DNA from: Olivibacter oleidegradans
GTDB taxonomy: Bacteria; Bacteroidota; Bacteroidia; Sphingobacteriales; Sphingobacteriaceae
Reading direction: 5' to 3'
Assembly (NCBI RefSeq): GCF_042432805.1
Contig: NZ_JBHLWO010000001.1
Location: forward strand, 310,001 to 374,000
Length of the DNA stretch: 64,000 nucleotides
Below are positions 18,225-28,167 of this stretch, one piece after another. The stretch's first letter is position 1, and each line of letters starts with the position of its first letter. A program made the translations under genes and the position numbers. Under the pieces are notes generated by a model, which saw nothing but the letters and a program-made list of their open reading frames with translations, ran no database searches and was not told the DNA's origin.

Positions 18225-19610
18225 ATGAGACACATGAAGTATTGGATTTGCGTTGCCGCTGTTTTTCTTCTTTTCAGGAATCTTTCAGCCCAAACGACGC
18301 ACGAAGACAAAAAAGCAACGATTGCACATTTTTTCAATGAGTCGCTAACAAATGCGCCTATACCGGCCCATCTGCACGATTTAACCAAACAGATCGGCCA
18401 CCGGATTTCCGGCTCACCACAGGCAGAAGCAGCCGTGCACTGGATCAAGATGCAGCTGGAAGCATTAAGGCCCGACAGCGTCTATTTACAAGCCGTTAAC
18501 ATTCCGGTATGGAAAAGAGGCCCAAAAGAGAAGGCTTTCATCCAAACGGCCGGTCATAGCTTGCAACAAATGCAGGTACTCGCCCTTGGTGGATCGGTGG
18601 CCACCAAGGGCACCTTGCGTGCCGAAGTTGTGGAGGTAAAATCATGGGCGGAATTGTCGGCCTTACCGGCCGATAAAGTAAAAGGCAAATTTGTTTTCTA
18701 CAACCGCGCTATGGATCCCACTAAAATAGATCCATTTGAAGCCTACCTAGAAGCTGTTGATCAGCGCTCCATAGGCGCCATTGAAGCTGCCAAAAAAGGG
18801 GCTGTAGGCGCCTTAGTGCGTTCACTAACACTTGCCAAGGATGATTATCCACATACCGGCGCCATGCAGTATGCGAATGGAATCAGCAAAATCCCGGCTG
18901 CCGCACTCGGCACACGCAGCGCCGACCTACTGAGCCAAAAGCTTAAAGACCGTCCCGCGCTCCGATTCTCTTTAGAGATGCACTGCAGCACCTTGCCCGA
19001 GATTGTTTCCAACAATGTCATTGCCGAAATAACCGGGGCCGAATTCCCGGATGAATTCATCACCATCGGTGCACATATTGATTCGTGGGATGTAGGCGAA
19101 GGTGCCAGCGACGATGCCACGGGTATTGTACAGACCATCGAGGCGCTGCGCTTATTTAAAACCTTAGCGTCCAAACCCAAACGAAGCATTCGCTTTATCT
19201 TCTATATGAACGAGGAATCCGGTGCCCATGGCGGCAGTAAATATGCGTCTGCGGCAAGAGAAAATGAGGAGAAACACCTTGCATCCATCGAGTCTGACGC
19301 CGGCGGCTTTCAACCGGTTGGATTTCGTATTGATGGCGACCCACAAGCCGTGGATCAGATCACGGCTTATAGTTCGCTTTTATCCCAATATGGCATGGGA
19401 CGTATCCTTCCGAAGCATAGAGGCGTAGACATTGTCGCCATGAAAGATTTATCCAGGGTATTACTGAGTTTAGATTGTGAATCGCATCGGCTGTTTGACA
19501 TTCACCATAGCGAATTAGACACCCTTGATAAGCTCAATTACAGGGAAGTGACCTTAGGAGCGGTGGCCATGACCGTGATGGCCTTCCTGATAAGCGAGTA
19601 CGGTTTGTAA
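18225..19610 (+). CDS. M28-family zinc aminopeptidase, exported
   Basis: The protein is 461 residues with a signal peptide of about 22 residues; Met1 or Met4 could be the start. A PA-like insert lies at about residues 130-240. The M28 catalytic core has GAHIDSWDVGEGASDDATG (His284, Asp296) and MNEESGAHG (Glu330/331), then a late HHSELDTLDKL His. It would remove N-terminal amino acids or process a small amide in the periplasm. It begins 9 bases after the MBL-fold gene. Confidence 0.88.
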   Translation: MRHMKYWICVAAVFLLFRNLSAQTTHEDKKATIAHFFNESLTNAPIPAHLHDLTKQIGHRISGSPQAEAAVHWIKMQLEALRPDSVYLQAVNIPVWKRGPKEKAFIQTAGHSLQQMQVLALGGSVATKGTLRAEVVEVKSWAELSALPADKVKGKFVFYNRAMDPTKIDPFEAYLEAVDQRSIGAIEAAKKGAVGALVRSLTLAKDDYPHTGAMQYANGISKIPAAALGTRSADLLSQKLKDRPALRFSLEMHCSTLPEIVSNNVIAEITGAEFPDEFITIGAHIDSWDVGEGASDDATGIVQTIEALRLFKTLASKPKRSIRFIFYMNEESGAHGGSKYASAARENEEKHLASIESDAGGFQPVGFRIDGDPQAVDQITAYSSLLSQYGMGRILPKHRGVDIVAMKDLSRVLLSLDCESHRLFDIHHSELDTLDKLNYREVTLGAVAMTVMAFLISEYGL

Positions 19611-19634
19611 AAAACAATAAAATGATTTATCTCC

Positions 19635-20057
19635 ATGAAAACTAACATCTTAACAACCTGTTTAGCGCTATGTTACAGCGTCATATGCTTGCAACTAAGT
19701 GCACAAACAAAAACAGACGAAGTGCTAAAGCCCTATAGCGATTACGTGGTGCAGCAAGGAGTCGTCTATACATCCGGCCTATTAGGCTTAGACGCGGCAG
19801 GCCGCATCCCGCCAACATTCGAACAAGAAGTGCTCCAGCTATTTGGCAATTTAGATCAGGTGCTAAGCACGGCCAACAGCAGTAAAGAAAAGATTTTCAG
19901 CGTAACGGTTTATTTGAGCAGCATGACTCACTTCAACACCTTCAATCGGCTATATACTGCTCATTTCAAAGCACCCTACCCGGTGCGGACTTGTATAGCC
20001 GTACAAGAACTTGCCAGAAACGCACACATTGAAATAAGTGCCATGGCAAGGTTGTAG
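19635..20057 (+). CDS. Exported RidA/YjgF-family protein
   Basis: The 140-residue protein has a signal peptide (ending QLSAQ) followed by one RidA domain. Hallmarks are VVYTSGLLGLD, VTVYLSSMTHFNTFNRLY and PVRTCIAVQELARNAHIEISAMA. The conserved Arg before TCIAV is the residue that in RidA binds the imine carboxylate. A secreted RidA paralogue suggests reactive enamine/imine removal outside the cytoplasm, or a divergent hydrolase. It is the last gene of the MBL-M28 operon, 24 bases after the peptidase. Confidence 0.85.
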   Translation: MKTNILTTCLALCYSVICLQLSAQTKTDEVLKPYSDYVVQQGVVYTSGLLGLDAAGRIPPTFEQEVLQLFGNLDQVLSTANSSKEKIFSVTVYLSSMTHFNTFNRLYTAHFKAPYPVRTCIAVQELARNAHIEISAMARL

Positions 20058-20207
20058 TCTTCATAAACCCTTTTTACTCCATCTACCTACGCTTCCGGAA
20101 AGTATTCAATTACTTTCCGTTTGATATCCTAGGTCAATTCGCGCCGGCTTACTTGTAGCGCTTTCCATCTTCTTCCCGTTTTCTTTATAAACCCCTAAAT
20201 CAAGGTC

Positions 20208-20894
20208 ATGAAAAAAATACACCTAGCCTGCGCCCTGTTTCTCGGTATCTTATTCGTTATCGGTTGCGAGAAAGAAGAAACTGAAAACCCCATCATTGTA
20301 GAGCCCCAACAATGGAGAGAAATCGCTAAAGACAGCATTAGCAGCGGCCTCGTAGAAGGCTTTACCATTGGCGCCAATGCTACCGAGGCCTATCAGGTCG
20401 TACAGCAACGCTTGCAAAGCCATACCCCCAACGTGCAAGTAGTATCCAACATCTATCATAAAATGGAAGACATAGCCGGAAAAATCGGCTTATACAATGC
20501 CTTACTCTTTGATGAAGAAAAGGGCACCGGCACCGGCGTTCAGCTTTATTTTGAAGACGACCGCATCAAGTCCATTTATACTAATGATGGCAAGCAGCTT
20601 AACAGCTGGCCCAACAACAATTTTTCGCCCATGCGTGTTAACGTGGGTATGGAAGTTAGCCGCGTCTATCCGCAATTATTAGCACTTAGCAGTATCAACC
20701 AGTACGCGCGTAAATTCCAGCGCATTTCCCTATTCTCCAAAAATACCAACAAAGATTTTGACCCGGCTATGGCTCGATCACCCCAATGGTATTTTGCCCA
20801 TAGCGAAGCCGATGGCAAACAAAAGCGTGTTCATCTCTATTTTGAAGAAGGTAAACTGTTATCTGTGGTTACCGGTATCTACGCGCCTTATTAG
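20208..20894 (+). CDS. Lipoprotein of unknown function
   Basis: This 228-residue protein has a lipoprotein signal: a hydrophobic core ending FVIGC, with Cys20 and acidic residues immediately after. No known domain is recognised. The mature part has two repeated-looking stretches, VQLYFEDDRIKSIYTNDGK and VHLYFEEGKLLSVVTG, each a beta-hairpin phrase with a hydrophobic pattern, so it may hold two copies of one small beta domain. It stands alone and converges with the nucleoside hydrolase, with no gap between their stop codons. Confidence 0.65.
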   Translation: MKKIHLACALFLGILFVIGCEKEETENPIIVEPQQWREIAKDSISSGLVEGFTIGANATEAYQVVQQRLQSHTPNVQVVSNIYHKMEDIAGKIGLYNALLFDEEKGTGTGVQLYFEDDRIKSIYTNDGKQLNSWPNNNFSPMRVNVGMEVSRVYPQLLALSSINQYARKFQRISLFSKNTNKDFDPAMARSPQWYFAHSEADGKQKRVHLYFEEGKLLSVVTGIYAPY

Positions 20895-21878
20895 CTACGG
20901 CATCATCAAATCTTCAATCTTTTTCGCCATTTCATTATAGGGATATTTATGCGAAAGGAAATAATGCTCGGCCTTTCCGTTGGGGTTCCAAACATTATTA
21001 CCTTTTTCGTCAACTACAAACTGCCCCGGACCATTTACATAGAAGTAGTCTTCCGGATTCCGTATCGCACACAACACCGCTGTTTGATCCCAGGAGGGTC
21101 TGCTTTTTTCGCCTTCCTTGGTGTAGGTCCGGAGATTATAAGCATAGGCCCAGGCCACCGGATTCTCCTCGGTGTTTTCCTGTGCTACACGACCGCCGGT
21201 AAAGAGCTCTTTACCGATTTCAAAGCCGCTGAACAATATCGGACTTGGCCAGTGCCTAAAAGCCTCATAAGAAGCTGATGCATCTTTCATTACATTAAAC
21301 TCAGCACCTTGCGGGAAGCTACCGGCCATGGCAACCAGCTTTTTTACCTTTTGTTTTACCAGCTCCACGCCGTTAAGTGGCGAAAACTGATCAGGTTTCG
21401 ATTGCAACAGCGCTTTCAGGTTCGACAGAAAGCCGACGGTAACAATCGTTACACTATGATCCTGCTGACCGGCCAATACTTTCCTGTATACTTCAATAGC
21501 CGAAGGATAACGCTTTCCTTGCAAAGAAGGATCAAAGCGCTTGATCAGCGAATCGTTCCAGTGATTACCCGCTTCAATTGCCGGTGCATCTGCAGCGGCC
21601 ATCCCAACCGGGATATCCGGCCTTTTAAAATACCGATTAAACAATTCAATAGTCGGTGCTATCGATGCATGGCTATCACTGGCAACGGTCGCCAATATTT
21701 CGCACTCGCCCTTCGCCGCCAAATGATGTAAGATTGCAATAGCGCCCACATCATCGTAATCCGGCCCCATATCCGTATCGAAGATTAGTTTTGGAATTTT
21801 GCTCGTTCGCTCTTGTGCTTGCATCTGCATACTACTTAGCATCACCCATGCGGCGAACATATAAATGGCCTTTTTCAT
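20895..21878 (-). CDS. Exported nucleoside hydrolase
   Basis: The 327-residue protein has a signal peptide (about 1-22, ending MQAQ) followed by the inosine-uridine hydrolase fold. The calcium and catalytic motif is LIFDTDMGPDYDD (Asp34, Asp36, Asp42, Asp43). LVAMAGSFPQGAEFNVMKDASAS and RPSWDQTAVL also match the family. It would cleave ribosides into base and ribose in the periplasm for salvage. Confidence 0.88.
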   Translation of the reverse strand: MKKAIYMFAAWVMLSSMQMQAQERTSKIPKLIFDTDMGPDYDDVGAIAILHHLAAKGECEILATVASDSHASIAPTIELFNRYFKRPDIPVGMAAADAPAIEAGNHWNDSLIKRFDPSLQGKRYPSAIEVYRKVLAGQQDHSVTIVTVGFLSNLKALLQSKPDQFSPLNGVELVKQKVKKLVAMAGSFPQGAEFNVMKDASASYEAFRHWPSPILFSGFEIGKELFTGGRVAQENTEENPVAWAYAYNLRTYTKEGEKSRPSWDQTAVLCAIRNPEDYFYVNGPGQFVVDEKGNNVWNPNGKAEHYFLSHKYPYNEMAKKIEDLMMP

Positions 21879-22050
21879 AATTTTGTTTGTTTTAAAAGTA
21901 TAAAAAATCCTTTTAATCTTTATACCGAAACAAAAAATCCGCCACTATCCGCCCTCCTATAGGCTTCTATCCATATTGGGCTCAAAATAATCGTTATTTT
22001 CATCAAATACTTTCAACTAACCTAACAACATTAGCGATTCGTCCGGATAC

Positions 22051-22076
22051 GAACAGCACCTGTTCAAAATCGAACA
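22051..22076. promoter_or_regulatory. GAACA/TGTTC triple half-site upstream of the second FtsX-type gene
   Basis: GAACA-N5-TGTTC-N6-GAACA can be read here, giving two overlapping dyads. The same half-sites occur upstream of the other FtsX-type gene (6766-6783). The remainder of 21879-22202 carries the divergent promoters of the nucleoside hydrolase and permease genes with nothing else I can name. Confidence 0.4.
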
Positions 22077-22202
22077 CTTACTCAAGCATACTTTCAATTA
22101 ACAACAACATAATCAATAAGTTATACTTTTGGCGTAGTTGCTGATGTATTTTGAGCAGCATACTGGCAAAAAACCAATACTCTGTTTCAAAATATAAACG
22201 CG

Positions 22203-24584
22203 ATGATCAAAAATTATCTCAAAACCGCTTGGCGCAACTTAGCAAAAAGCAAAGGATACAGCGCCATTAACATCGGTGGCCTCGCAGTGGGTATGGCCGT
22301 CGTGATGTTGATTGGGTTATGGGTATATGATGAACTGACATTCAATACCTATCATAAGAATTATGATCGCATCGCGCAGGTGATGCAGCACGCCAACTTT
22401 AACGGCAAAATAGGTACCCAAACTGCCAATCCTGCTTTGATGGGCCCGGAATTACGGGCTAAATACGGAAGCGATTTTAAATATGTAGTACAGGCGTCCT
22501 GGAATTTCAATCCGCTGCTCTCCATCGGTGATAAACGTATCAACCAAGAAGGTATCTACTTTGAAAAAGATGCCCCCGACATGCTGAGCCTCCACATGCT
22601 GAAAGGAAGCCGGGCGGGCCTGCACGATCCGCATTCCATTCTGCTCTCAGCCTCGGCTGCAGAAGCCCTATTTGGCGATGAAGATCCCATGGGCAAAACC
22701 ATAACCTTAGATCGCAGCCAACAAGTAAAAGTAACCGGCGTATACGACGATCTCCCCAGCAACAGCTCCTTTGCCAATGTGAAAGTTATCCTACCCTGGT
22801 CTTTATGGCTGATCCAAAACCCCTGGGCCAGCCAAATGGAACAGCCCTGGAGCAGCAACTTCAGTCAAACTTTCGTGCAGATTACCGAGAAAGGAGATAT
22901 GGAAAGCATCTCTTCGAAAATCAAAAACGTGAAAATGGATAATGTAAGGGACGAGGATCAAAAAGCCGAGTGGGTAGTTTTCCTGCAGCCTATGTCCAAA
23001 TGGAATTTATATAATGAGTTCCGTAACGGGGTAAACACCGGTGGAGGTATCCGTTATGTACGACTGTTTGGCCTTATTGGCGGCTTTGTATTGATATTAG
23101 CCTGCATTAATTTTATGAACCTCGCCACTGCGCGGAGCGAAAAACAGGCGAAGGAAGTCGGCATCCGCAAAACTGTTGGTTCCCATCGTTGGCAGCTCAT
23201 TGGAAGGTTCTTCGCCGAGTCGTATATCACCGTGCTGATTGCTTTTGTTTTATCGCTACTGTTGGTCGTGTTATTTTTACCGGCCTTCAATGAAGTCGCG
23301 GGCAAGAAAATCGGCCTCCCCTGGCTCAATCCCATATTCTGGACGGCAAGCTTGGTTTTTGTTTTTATTACCGGCCTACTGGCCGGCAGCTATCCGGCTT
23401 TCTACCTATCCTCCTTCCAGCCGCTGAAAGTGTTGAAGGGAACCTTCAAAGTCGGCCGTTTTGCATCGGTTCCCCGCAGGGTGTTGGTCGTTATCCAATT
23501 CACGGTATCCGTCATGCTCATTATTGGTACCATAATCGTCTACCAACAAATTCAGCATGCCAAAGCCCGGCCCGTTGGTTACACCAAAAACGGCTTAGTA
23601 AACTTGTCCTTCCAAAACGAGCTGCGGAAACATTTCGAGGCATTCCGGACCGAATTAAAGAATTCCGGTGCCATTGAGGAGATGGCCGGAGCCGTTCCTG
23701 TTACGGGTGTATGGAACAGCAATGGCGGCTTTGAGTGGGAAGGCAAAGACCCCGATCTAGCTACCGACTTCCCGAATAACTCCGTATCATACGACTTCGG
23801 CAAAACCATACAATGGAAGATAAAAGCGGGGAGGGATTTTTCACGAGATATGGCTACCGATTCATCGGCCTTTATCATCAACGAATCGGCCGCCCGATTT
23901 ATGGGCCTTGAAGATCCCGTAGGAAAAACGATTCGGCAAGGTGACGACCGCTTTACCGTTATAGGCGTAGTTGACGACATCTTGCAAGAATCGCCTTTCT
24001 TCCCCGTGCGGCCAACCTTTTATCACCTCGACACGTACGACGCAATGGTAAACATTGTCTTAAGGTTAAATCCAAAACAGAACCCCAGCCAATCCATCAG
24101 CACCATTGAAAATATTTGGAAGAAATACGTGGATGATGTTCCCTTTGAGTATTCATTTGTCGATGAAGCTTTTGGCGACAAGTTCAAAACAGAAGAACGC
24201 ATCGGCAAGTTATCTTCTTATTTCGCTGTACTTGCCATCTTCATTTCCTGCCTCGGACTGTTCGGCATGGCCAGCTTTGTGGCAGAGCAACGGACCAAAG
24301 AGATCGGCATCCGAAAAGTATTAGGTGCCAGCGTCGCAAATTTACTGCGCCTGCTGTCAAAAGAGTTTGTACTGTTGGTTACCATTTCCTGCATCATCGC
24401 GGTGCCCGTGGCTTGGTACTATCTTGGCCAATGGCTTAGCAATTATGACTATCGGGTAGAGATCAGCTGGCTCGTGTTTATCGCCGCTGCCGTACTGGCG
24501 CTCATTATCACGCTTTTCACAGTTGGTTTCCAAGCAATTAAAGCAGCAACCGCCAATCCGGTGAGGAGCTTACGAAATGAGTAA
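22203..24584 (+). CDS. FtsX/MacB-type ABC transporter permease
   Basis: This 793-residue protein starts MIKNYLKTAWRNLAKSKGY and has the same two-by-(periplasmic domain plus FtsX) architecture as the gene at 6897. The signature phrases are QAKEVGIRKTVG and RTKEIGIRKVLG, and it ends ANPVRSLRNE. The two permeases are paralogues, not copies. No ATPase gene is adjacent. A degraded copy of this kind of 3' end lies at 27198-27271. Confidence 0.88.
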   Translation: MIKNYLKTAWRNLAKSKGYSAINIGGLAVGMAVVMLIGLWVYDELTFNTYHKNYDRIAQVMQHANFNGKIGTQTANPALMGPELRAKYGSDFKYVVQASWNFNPLLSIGDKRINQEGIYFEKDAPDMLSLHMLKGSRAGLHDPHSILLSASAAEALFGDEDPMGKTITLDRSQQVKVTGVYDDLPSNSSFANVKVILPWSLWLIQNPWASQMEQPWSSNFSQTFVQITEKGDMESISSKIKNVKMDNVRDEDQKAEWVVFLQPMSKWNLYNEFRNGVNTGGGIRYVRLFGLIGGFVLILACINFMNLATARSEKQAKEVGIRKTVGSHRWQLIGRFFAESYITVLIAFVLSLLLVVLFLPAFNEVAGKKIGLPWLNPIFWTASLVFVFITGLLAGSYPAFYLSSFQPLKVLKGTFKVGRFASVPRRVLVVIQFTVSVMLIIGTIIVYQQIQHAKARPVGYTKNGLVNLSFQNELRKHFEAFRTELKNSGAIEEMAGAVPVTGVWNSNGGFEWEGKDPDLATDFPNNSVSYDFGKTIQWKIKAGRDFSRDMATDSSAFIINESAARFMGLEDPVGKTIRQGDDRFTVIGVVDDILQESPFFPVRPTFYHLDTYDAMVNIVLRLNPKQNPSQSISTIENIWKKYVDDVPFEYSFVDEAFGDKFKTEERIGKLSSYFAVLAIFISCLGLFGMASFVAEQRTKEIGIRKVLGASVANLLRLLSKEFVLLVTISCIIAVPVAWYYLGQWLSNYDYRVEISWLVFIAAAVLALIITLFTVGFQAIKAATANPVRSLRNE

Positions 24585-24650
24585 GGGATTTCATTATATT
24601 TACTGAGCGTCCCTTAGTATATTCAAGCTACGGGGCGTCAAATAAGCCAG

Positions 24651-26933
24651 ATGCGCGTAAAAACCTTTTGTTTGCTATTTTTTTTCCAGCTGCTGATTGC
24701 TCTTGGTACCCGGGCGCAAGAAGGAAGAACCATGCTAGACTCCTTAGCTCAACGCTTAAAATGCCTCTCCGCAGGGCAACAGCAAACTGCTATCTACCTA
24801 CGCACCAGTAAAGACATCTATGAATCCGCAGAAGACCTATGGTTTAAAGCCTATGCGGTAGATCGACAGCAGCAGCTACTCACGGCTATCGATCAAACAC
24901 TTTACATACAACTGGTGCGAAGCAGCAATGACAGCCTGGTTTGGGAAGAATTATATCCCATCAAAAAAGGAACTGCATCGGGGCAAATTTATCTCGACAA
25001 TTCCCTACCGAATGGAAGCTACTGGCTGTGTGCCTATTCCGCTCACTCATTCGATAAAAGCAACCCCGAATTTTTCGATGTACGGAAAATTGAAATTGTC
25101 GGCAATGTAGACACCTTAATAAAACGACGCGGCCGTAGAACCCAAAAAGTGGATACCCAGCAGATCATTCAGTTCCACCTATTTCCCGAGGGTGGACAGC
25201 TCTTAGCCGATGTGATCAACAGCGTCGCTTTCAAAGCCCTTACCGCCAATGGGCTACCCTGCAACGTATCCGGAACGTTATTTGAAAACGATAAGCCAAT
25301 TGCCGCAATCAGCAGTATACATGACGGTATGGGCAGTTTTCTATTTCGTCCTCAACGTGGCAAGCAATATGCGGTACATCTTGCCGCACCTTTTGCTGAT
25401 AGCGTATACCAGCTGCCACCGATCCAAGAAAAAGGCCTTACCTTCCGATTGCTGGAAAATCGCGACGACAGCCTGTTTTTCATCATCTACAATAAAGAAC
25501 CGGTTATACAGCCCTTTTACTTCCGTGTACAAACCAGGGGGCTACCATCCATAGCCGCTGCCGGCGAAGTAAAAGACAGTTTAGTATTGAAACTGCCCCT
25601 GGCAGATGCACCTGCAGGAATTTCCGAGGCAACCCTTTTTGATCGTCATTTACGGCCGCTGGCCGAGCGCTTAATTTATCTTAAACTGAACCGGCAACTT
25701 ATCATTCAAACAAGGCTCTCTAAAGAACGCGTCGGTAGGAAAGAAAAAGTGACCCTCCATATTCATACCACAGATCCGAACCACAAACCTGTAATGGCAC
25801 ACCTTGGCGCCGTCATTTACGATCAGCTTTACCACAACCCCACTGATGCAAAAGATATACAGACGCATTATCTTTTAGCCAACAGCTTACGGGGAAAGGT
25901 GCATAACCCTAAATACTATTTCGATACCTTGAACACCAACCGATATCAAGCCTTAGACCTTTTACTGCTTACACAAGGATGGCGCTCGTATCAATGGAAC
26001 GAACAAGCATTGGCTGCAAGGCAAAAAAGTAAATTCCCTTTATTATCAGATAGTATTAAGGGCCAACTTCTCCGTACGAATAAGGGAATAAATAAGCAAC
26101 AGGCACTCATGATTTTTGATGCTGCACAACGCGACAGCCGATTAATAACAGTAGACGAACGGGGGAATTTTTTCCTATCTCCGGAAGAAATGCACGTAAG
26201 CAATCCTATTTATATCAAGCATTTCGGCAAAAAGGAAGATTATACCGTCAAGGTTATAGATCCCTTTATAAGCTTACGAGCGCTGAACCCTTGGCGAAAA
26301 GCCGTATATCCGTTCATGGAGAAGCCGATGATCGACAAAAGCAAGGCTGATCCTCAGATCACCAGTCTGAGCCGGGGAGGTATAAAACTAGAAGAAGTGG
26401 TAATTACCGAAAAAAAAGAGTCCGTTTTTCGTGATAAGTACATCGGCCATCTCGATAGCTTGGCAAAATATCAAAACAATACCGATCGGGCACATGGCGG
26501 ATGGCTAAACTGCCCGGCCGGTGATGGCGAAGAATTACCCGTTGAAGGCAAAACCTATATCGTCTGGACCGGTCCGAACGCCCCCACCTCCCATCCTTTC
26601 GCATTTAATGCATCCAATACCACCCGGATCGTTTACCATTACCCAAAACACACGGAGGAAGAGCTCTTAAAGATGTTCGGTATTACAAAATCTAAGGGGT
26701 TTTATCCTCATAAAACTTTCTATGAACCGATTTATGACTATCCTGAAGATACACTCGGCGATTATCGGAATACACTGCTATGGAAACCCGATATAATTAC
26801 CGATAAAAACGGTGATGCCAAGCTTGAGTTCTTTTCGTCAGATATTAATAGTCTTTTTTTTGGCATGGTTGAAGGGATCGACGAAAGTGGTGCGCTCGGT
26901 AAGTCAGCGTTCTATCTTTCTGTATCGCAATAA
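24651..26933 (+). CDS. Exported macroglobulin-like (MG2-type) protein
   Basis: The 760-residue protein has a signal peptide (about 1-22). Its N-terminus resembles the MG2-type opening of Bacteroidota alpha-2-macroglobulin-like proteins: YLRTSKDIYESAEDLWFKAYAVD. Beta-rich domains follow, and the segment LEEVVITEKKES resembles the start of a TonB plug, but no barrel follows. It ends with DKNGDAKLEFFSSD, common at the end of such proteins. It starts 66 bases after the FtsX-type gene and is probably co-transcribed. It may be a surface protein or a carrier in envelope transport. The function is unknown. Confidence 0.6.
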   Translation: MRVKTFCLLFFFQLLIALGTRAQEGRTMLDSLAQRLKCLSAGQQQTAIYLRTSKDIYESAEDLWFKAYAVDRQQQLLTAIDQTLYIQLVRSSNDSLVWEELYPIKKGTASGQIYLDNSLPNGSYWLCAYSAHSFDKSNPEFFDVRKIEIVGNVDTLIKRRGRRTQKVDTQQIIQFHLFPEGGQLLADVINSVAFKALTANGLPCNVSGTLFENDKPIAAISSIHDGMGSFLFRPQRGKQYAVHLAAPFADSVYQLPPIQEKGLTFRLLENRDDSLFFIIYNKEPVIQPFYFRVQTRGLPSIAAAGEVKDSLVLKLPLADAPAGISEATLFDRHLRPLAERLIYLKLNRQLIIQTRLSKERVGRKEKVTLHIHTTDPNHKPVMAHLGAVIYDQLYHNPTDAKDIQTHYLLANSLRGKVHNPKYYFDTLNTNRYQALDLLLLTQGWRSYQWNEQALAARQKSKFPLLSDSIKGQLLRTNKGINKQQALMIFDAAQRDSRLITVDERGNFFLSPEEMHVSNPIYIKHFGKKEDYTVKVIDPFISLRALNPWRKAVYPFMEKPMIDKSKADPQITSLSRGGIKLEEVVITEKKESVFRDKYIGHLDSLAKYQNNTDRAHGGWLNCPAGDGEELPVEGKTYIVWTGPNAPTSHPFAFNASNTTRIVYHYPKHTEEELLKMFGITKSKGFYPHKTFYEPIYDYPEDTLGDYRNTLLWKPDIITDKNGDAKLEFFSSDINSLFFGMVEGIDESGALGKSAFYLSVSQ

Positions 26934-26996
26934 ACCTTCACCCGTTCATCTAGTTTATCGGATCAACAGGCGGTTGTTCAGAAACCAGCATCAATT

Positions 26997-27084
26997 ATGC
27001 AAATTCAAAATTTATTCCATGTAATTTCAAAGTTTAGTTCATGTAAATTCAAAATTAATCTTATGTATTTTCAAAGTTTGTGCC
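26997..27084. repeat. Four tandem 22 bp degenerate repeats
   Basis: Four units begin exactly every 22 bases, at 26997, 27019, 27041 and 27063, each of the form ATGYAAWTTCAAARTTTAKT. Differences are concentrated at the unit ends. Two helical turns per unit would place every unit on the same DNA face. It lies downstream of the MG2-type gene and upstream of the AraC gene at 27337. Confidence 0.6.
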
Positions 27085-27197
27085 TGTCTTGACATAAATG
27101 AAACGATAAAAAACAATCATAAAACACGCTATGATCAACATCAAAAGCGATAACGTCTGCCAGCTCTTCCATTTACACTACCCCAGTGCCAAAGATT

Positions 27198-27271
27198 ATT
27201 ACTCTTTTCACAGTTGGCTTCCAAGCCATTAAAACGGCAACCGCCAATTCGGTGAGGAGTTTGTGAAATGA
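27198..27271 (+). pseudogene. Remnant of an FtsX-type permease 3' end
   Basis: About 70 bases align almost base for base with the last codons of the permease at 22203-24584 (from TTCACAGTTGG to the ATGAGTAA end). They translate to FTVGFQAIKTATANSVRSL followed by an early TGA where the intact gene has CGA. Nothing upstream resembles the rest of the gene. This is a leftover from a lost paralogue or from recombination between paralogues. It also supplies a false upstream ATG for the next gene. Confidence 0.7.
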
Positions 27272-27336
27272 GTAAATTCCCTTCTATTCACTATATTTAT
27301 CATAGAATTCGAAAACGGACGCAGGCTACCACTATA

Positions 27337-28107
27337 ATGAAAATCACAACGTACATACCTACGGCGCAATTAAAGCCATTTATAAAAGATTATAAAATCA
27401 TTGAAAGCCAGTACGATACAACCAACCAAGTGGTACCTAATGCCTCATTTGCTTTAGCTTTTCGTCTTAGCGGCCAAATATCGTATATAAACAACGACCG
27501 CTCCGTCGATTTACCAAACATCGCCTTGTCAGGATTGCGAAAGTCCGTTCGGTTTATCCATTATAAGAAAAACTCAGGCACCCTTATTGTCTCATTCAGT
27601 GAACAGGGCCTGTCCGCCTTTTTCAGACAACCGCTTTACGACTTATTTGAGCAGACCGTTCCCTTAGACCATTATATACCACCCGCCACGCTAGCACTTG
27701 TGGAAGAGCGCCTAGCCGAAATGAGCAACAACCAATTGAGAATCGCCTGCATGGAGGAATTTTTAATCTCCATACTGATTAACCGTACTCCCGATCTATT
27801 GGTAACAGAAGCGATCCATAAAATCCATTCAACAAGGGGAAATATCCGAATAAAGGAGCTTGCTGCGGCTTTATGCATCAGCCAAGACGCCTTCGAAAAG
27901 CGGTTTAGAAAAGTAACAGGAGCTTCTCCTAAACAATTTTCGCAGATTATAAAAATGAACGCTATTGTTCATCAACCTAATCCGGCATCGCTTCTTGACC
28001 TGGTCTTTGAAAACGGTTATTACGATCAACCCCATTTCAACCGGGATTTCAAGCTATTTACCGGGCAAACACCCACTGATTTTTTCAAATCACCTTCTTT
28101 TTGGTAA
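27337..28107 (+). CDS. AraC-like transcriptional regulator
   Basis: The protein is 256 residues from the ATG at 27337 (MKITTYIPTAQLKPFIKDYK). A longer reading from 27268 begins inside the permease remnant and is rejected. The N-terminal half is a DUF6597-like sensing domain. The C-terminal half has IRIKELAAALCISQDAFEKRF and a YYDQPHFNRDFKLFTGQTPTDF end, the AraC signature. Its targets are unknown; the small YciI-like gene follows 60 bases downstream. Confidence 0.82.
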   Translation: MKITTYIPTAQLKPFIKDYKIIESQYDTTNQVVPNASFALAFRLSGQISYINNDRSVDLPNIALSGLRKSVRFIHYKKNSGTLIVSFSEQGLSAFFRQPLYDLFEQTVPLDHYIPPATLALVEERLAEMSNNQLRIACMEEFLISILINRTPDLLVTEAIHKIHSTRGNIRIKELAAALCISQDAFEKRFRKVTGASPKQFSQIIKMNAIVHQPNPASLLDLVFENGYYDQPHFNRDFKLFTGQTPTDFFKSPSFW

Positions 28108-28167
28108 TCAATGATTTTTTACAAGGATTGCTTTTTCCAACGCGCCATCTTTGCATAAAAAAAGTAT

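Noticed and set aside
27268..27336. Longer N-terminus for the AraC gene
   Set aside because: The upstream ATG belongs to the permease remnant; the protein from 27337 starts at the normal family position.
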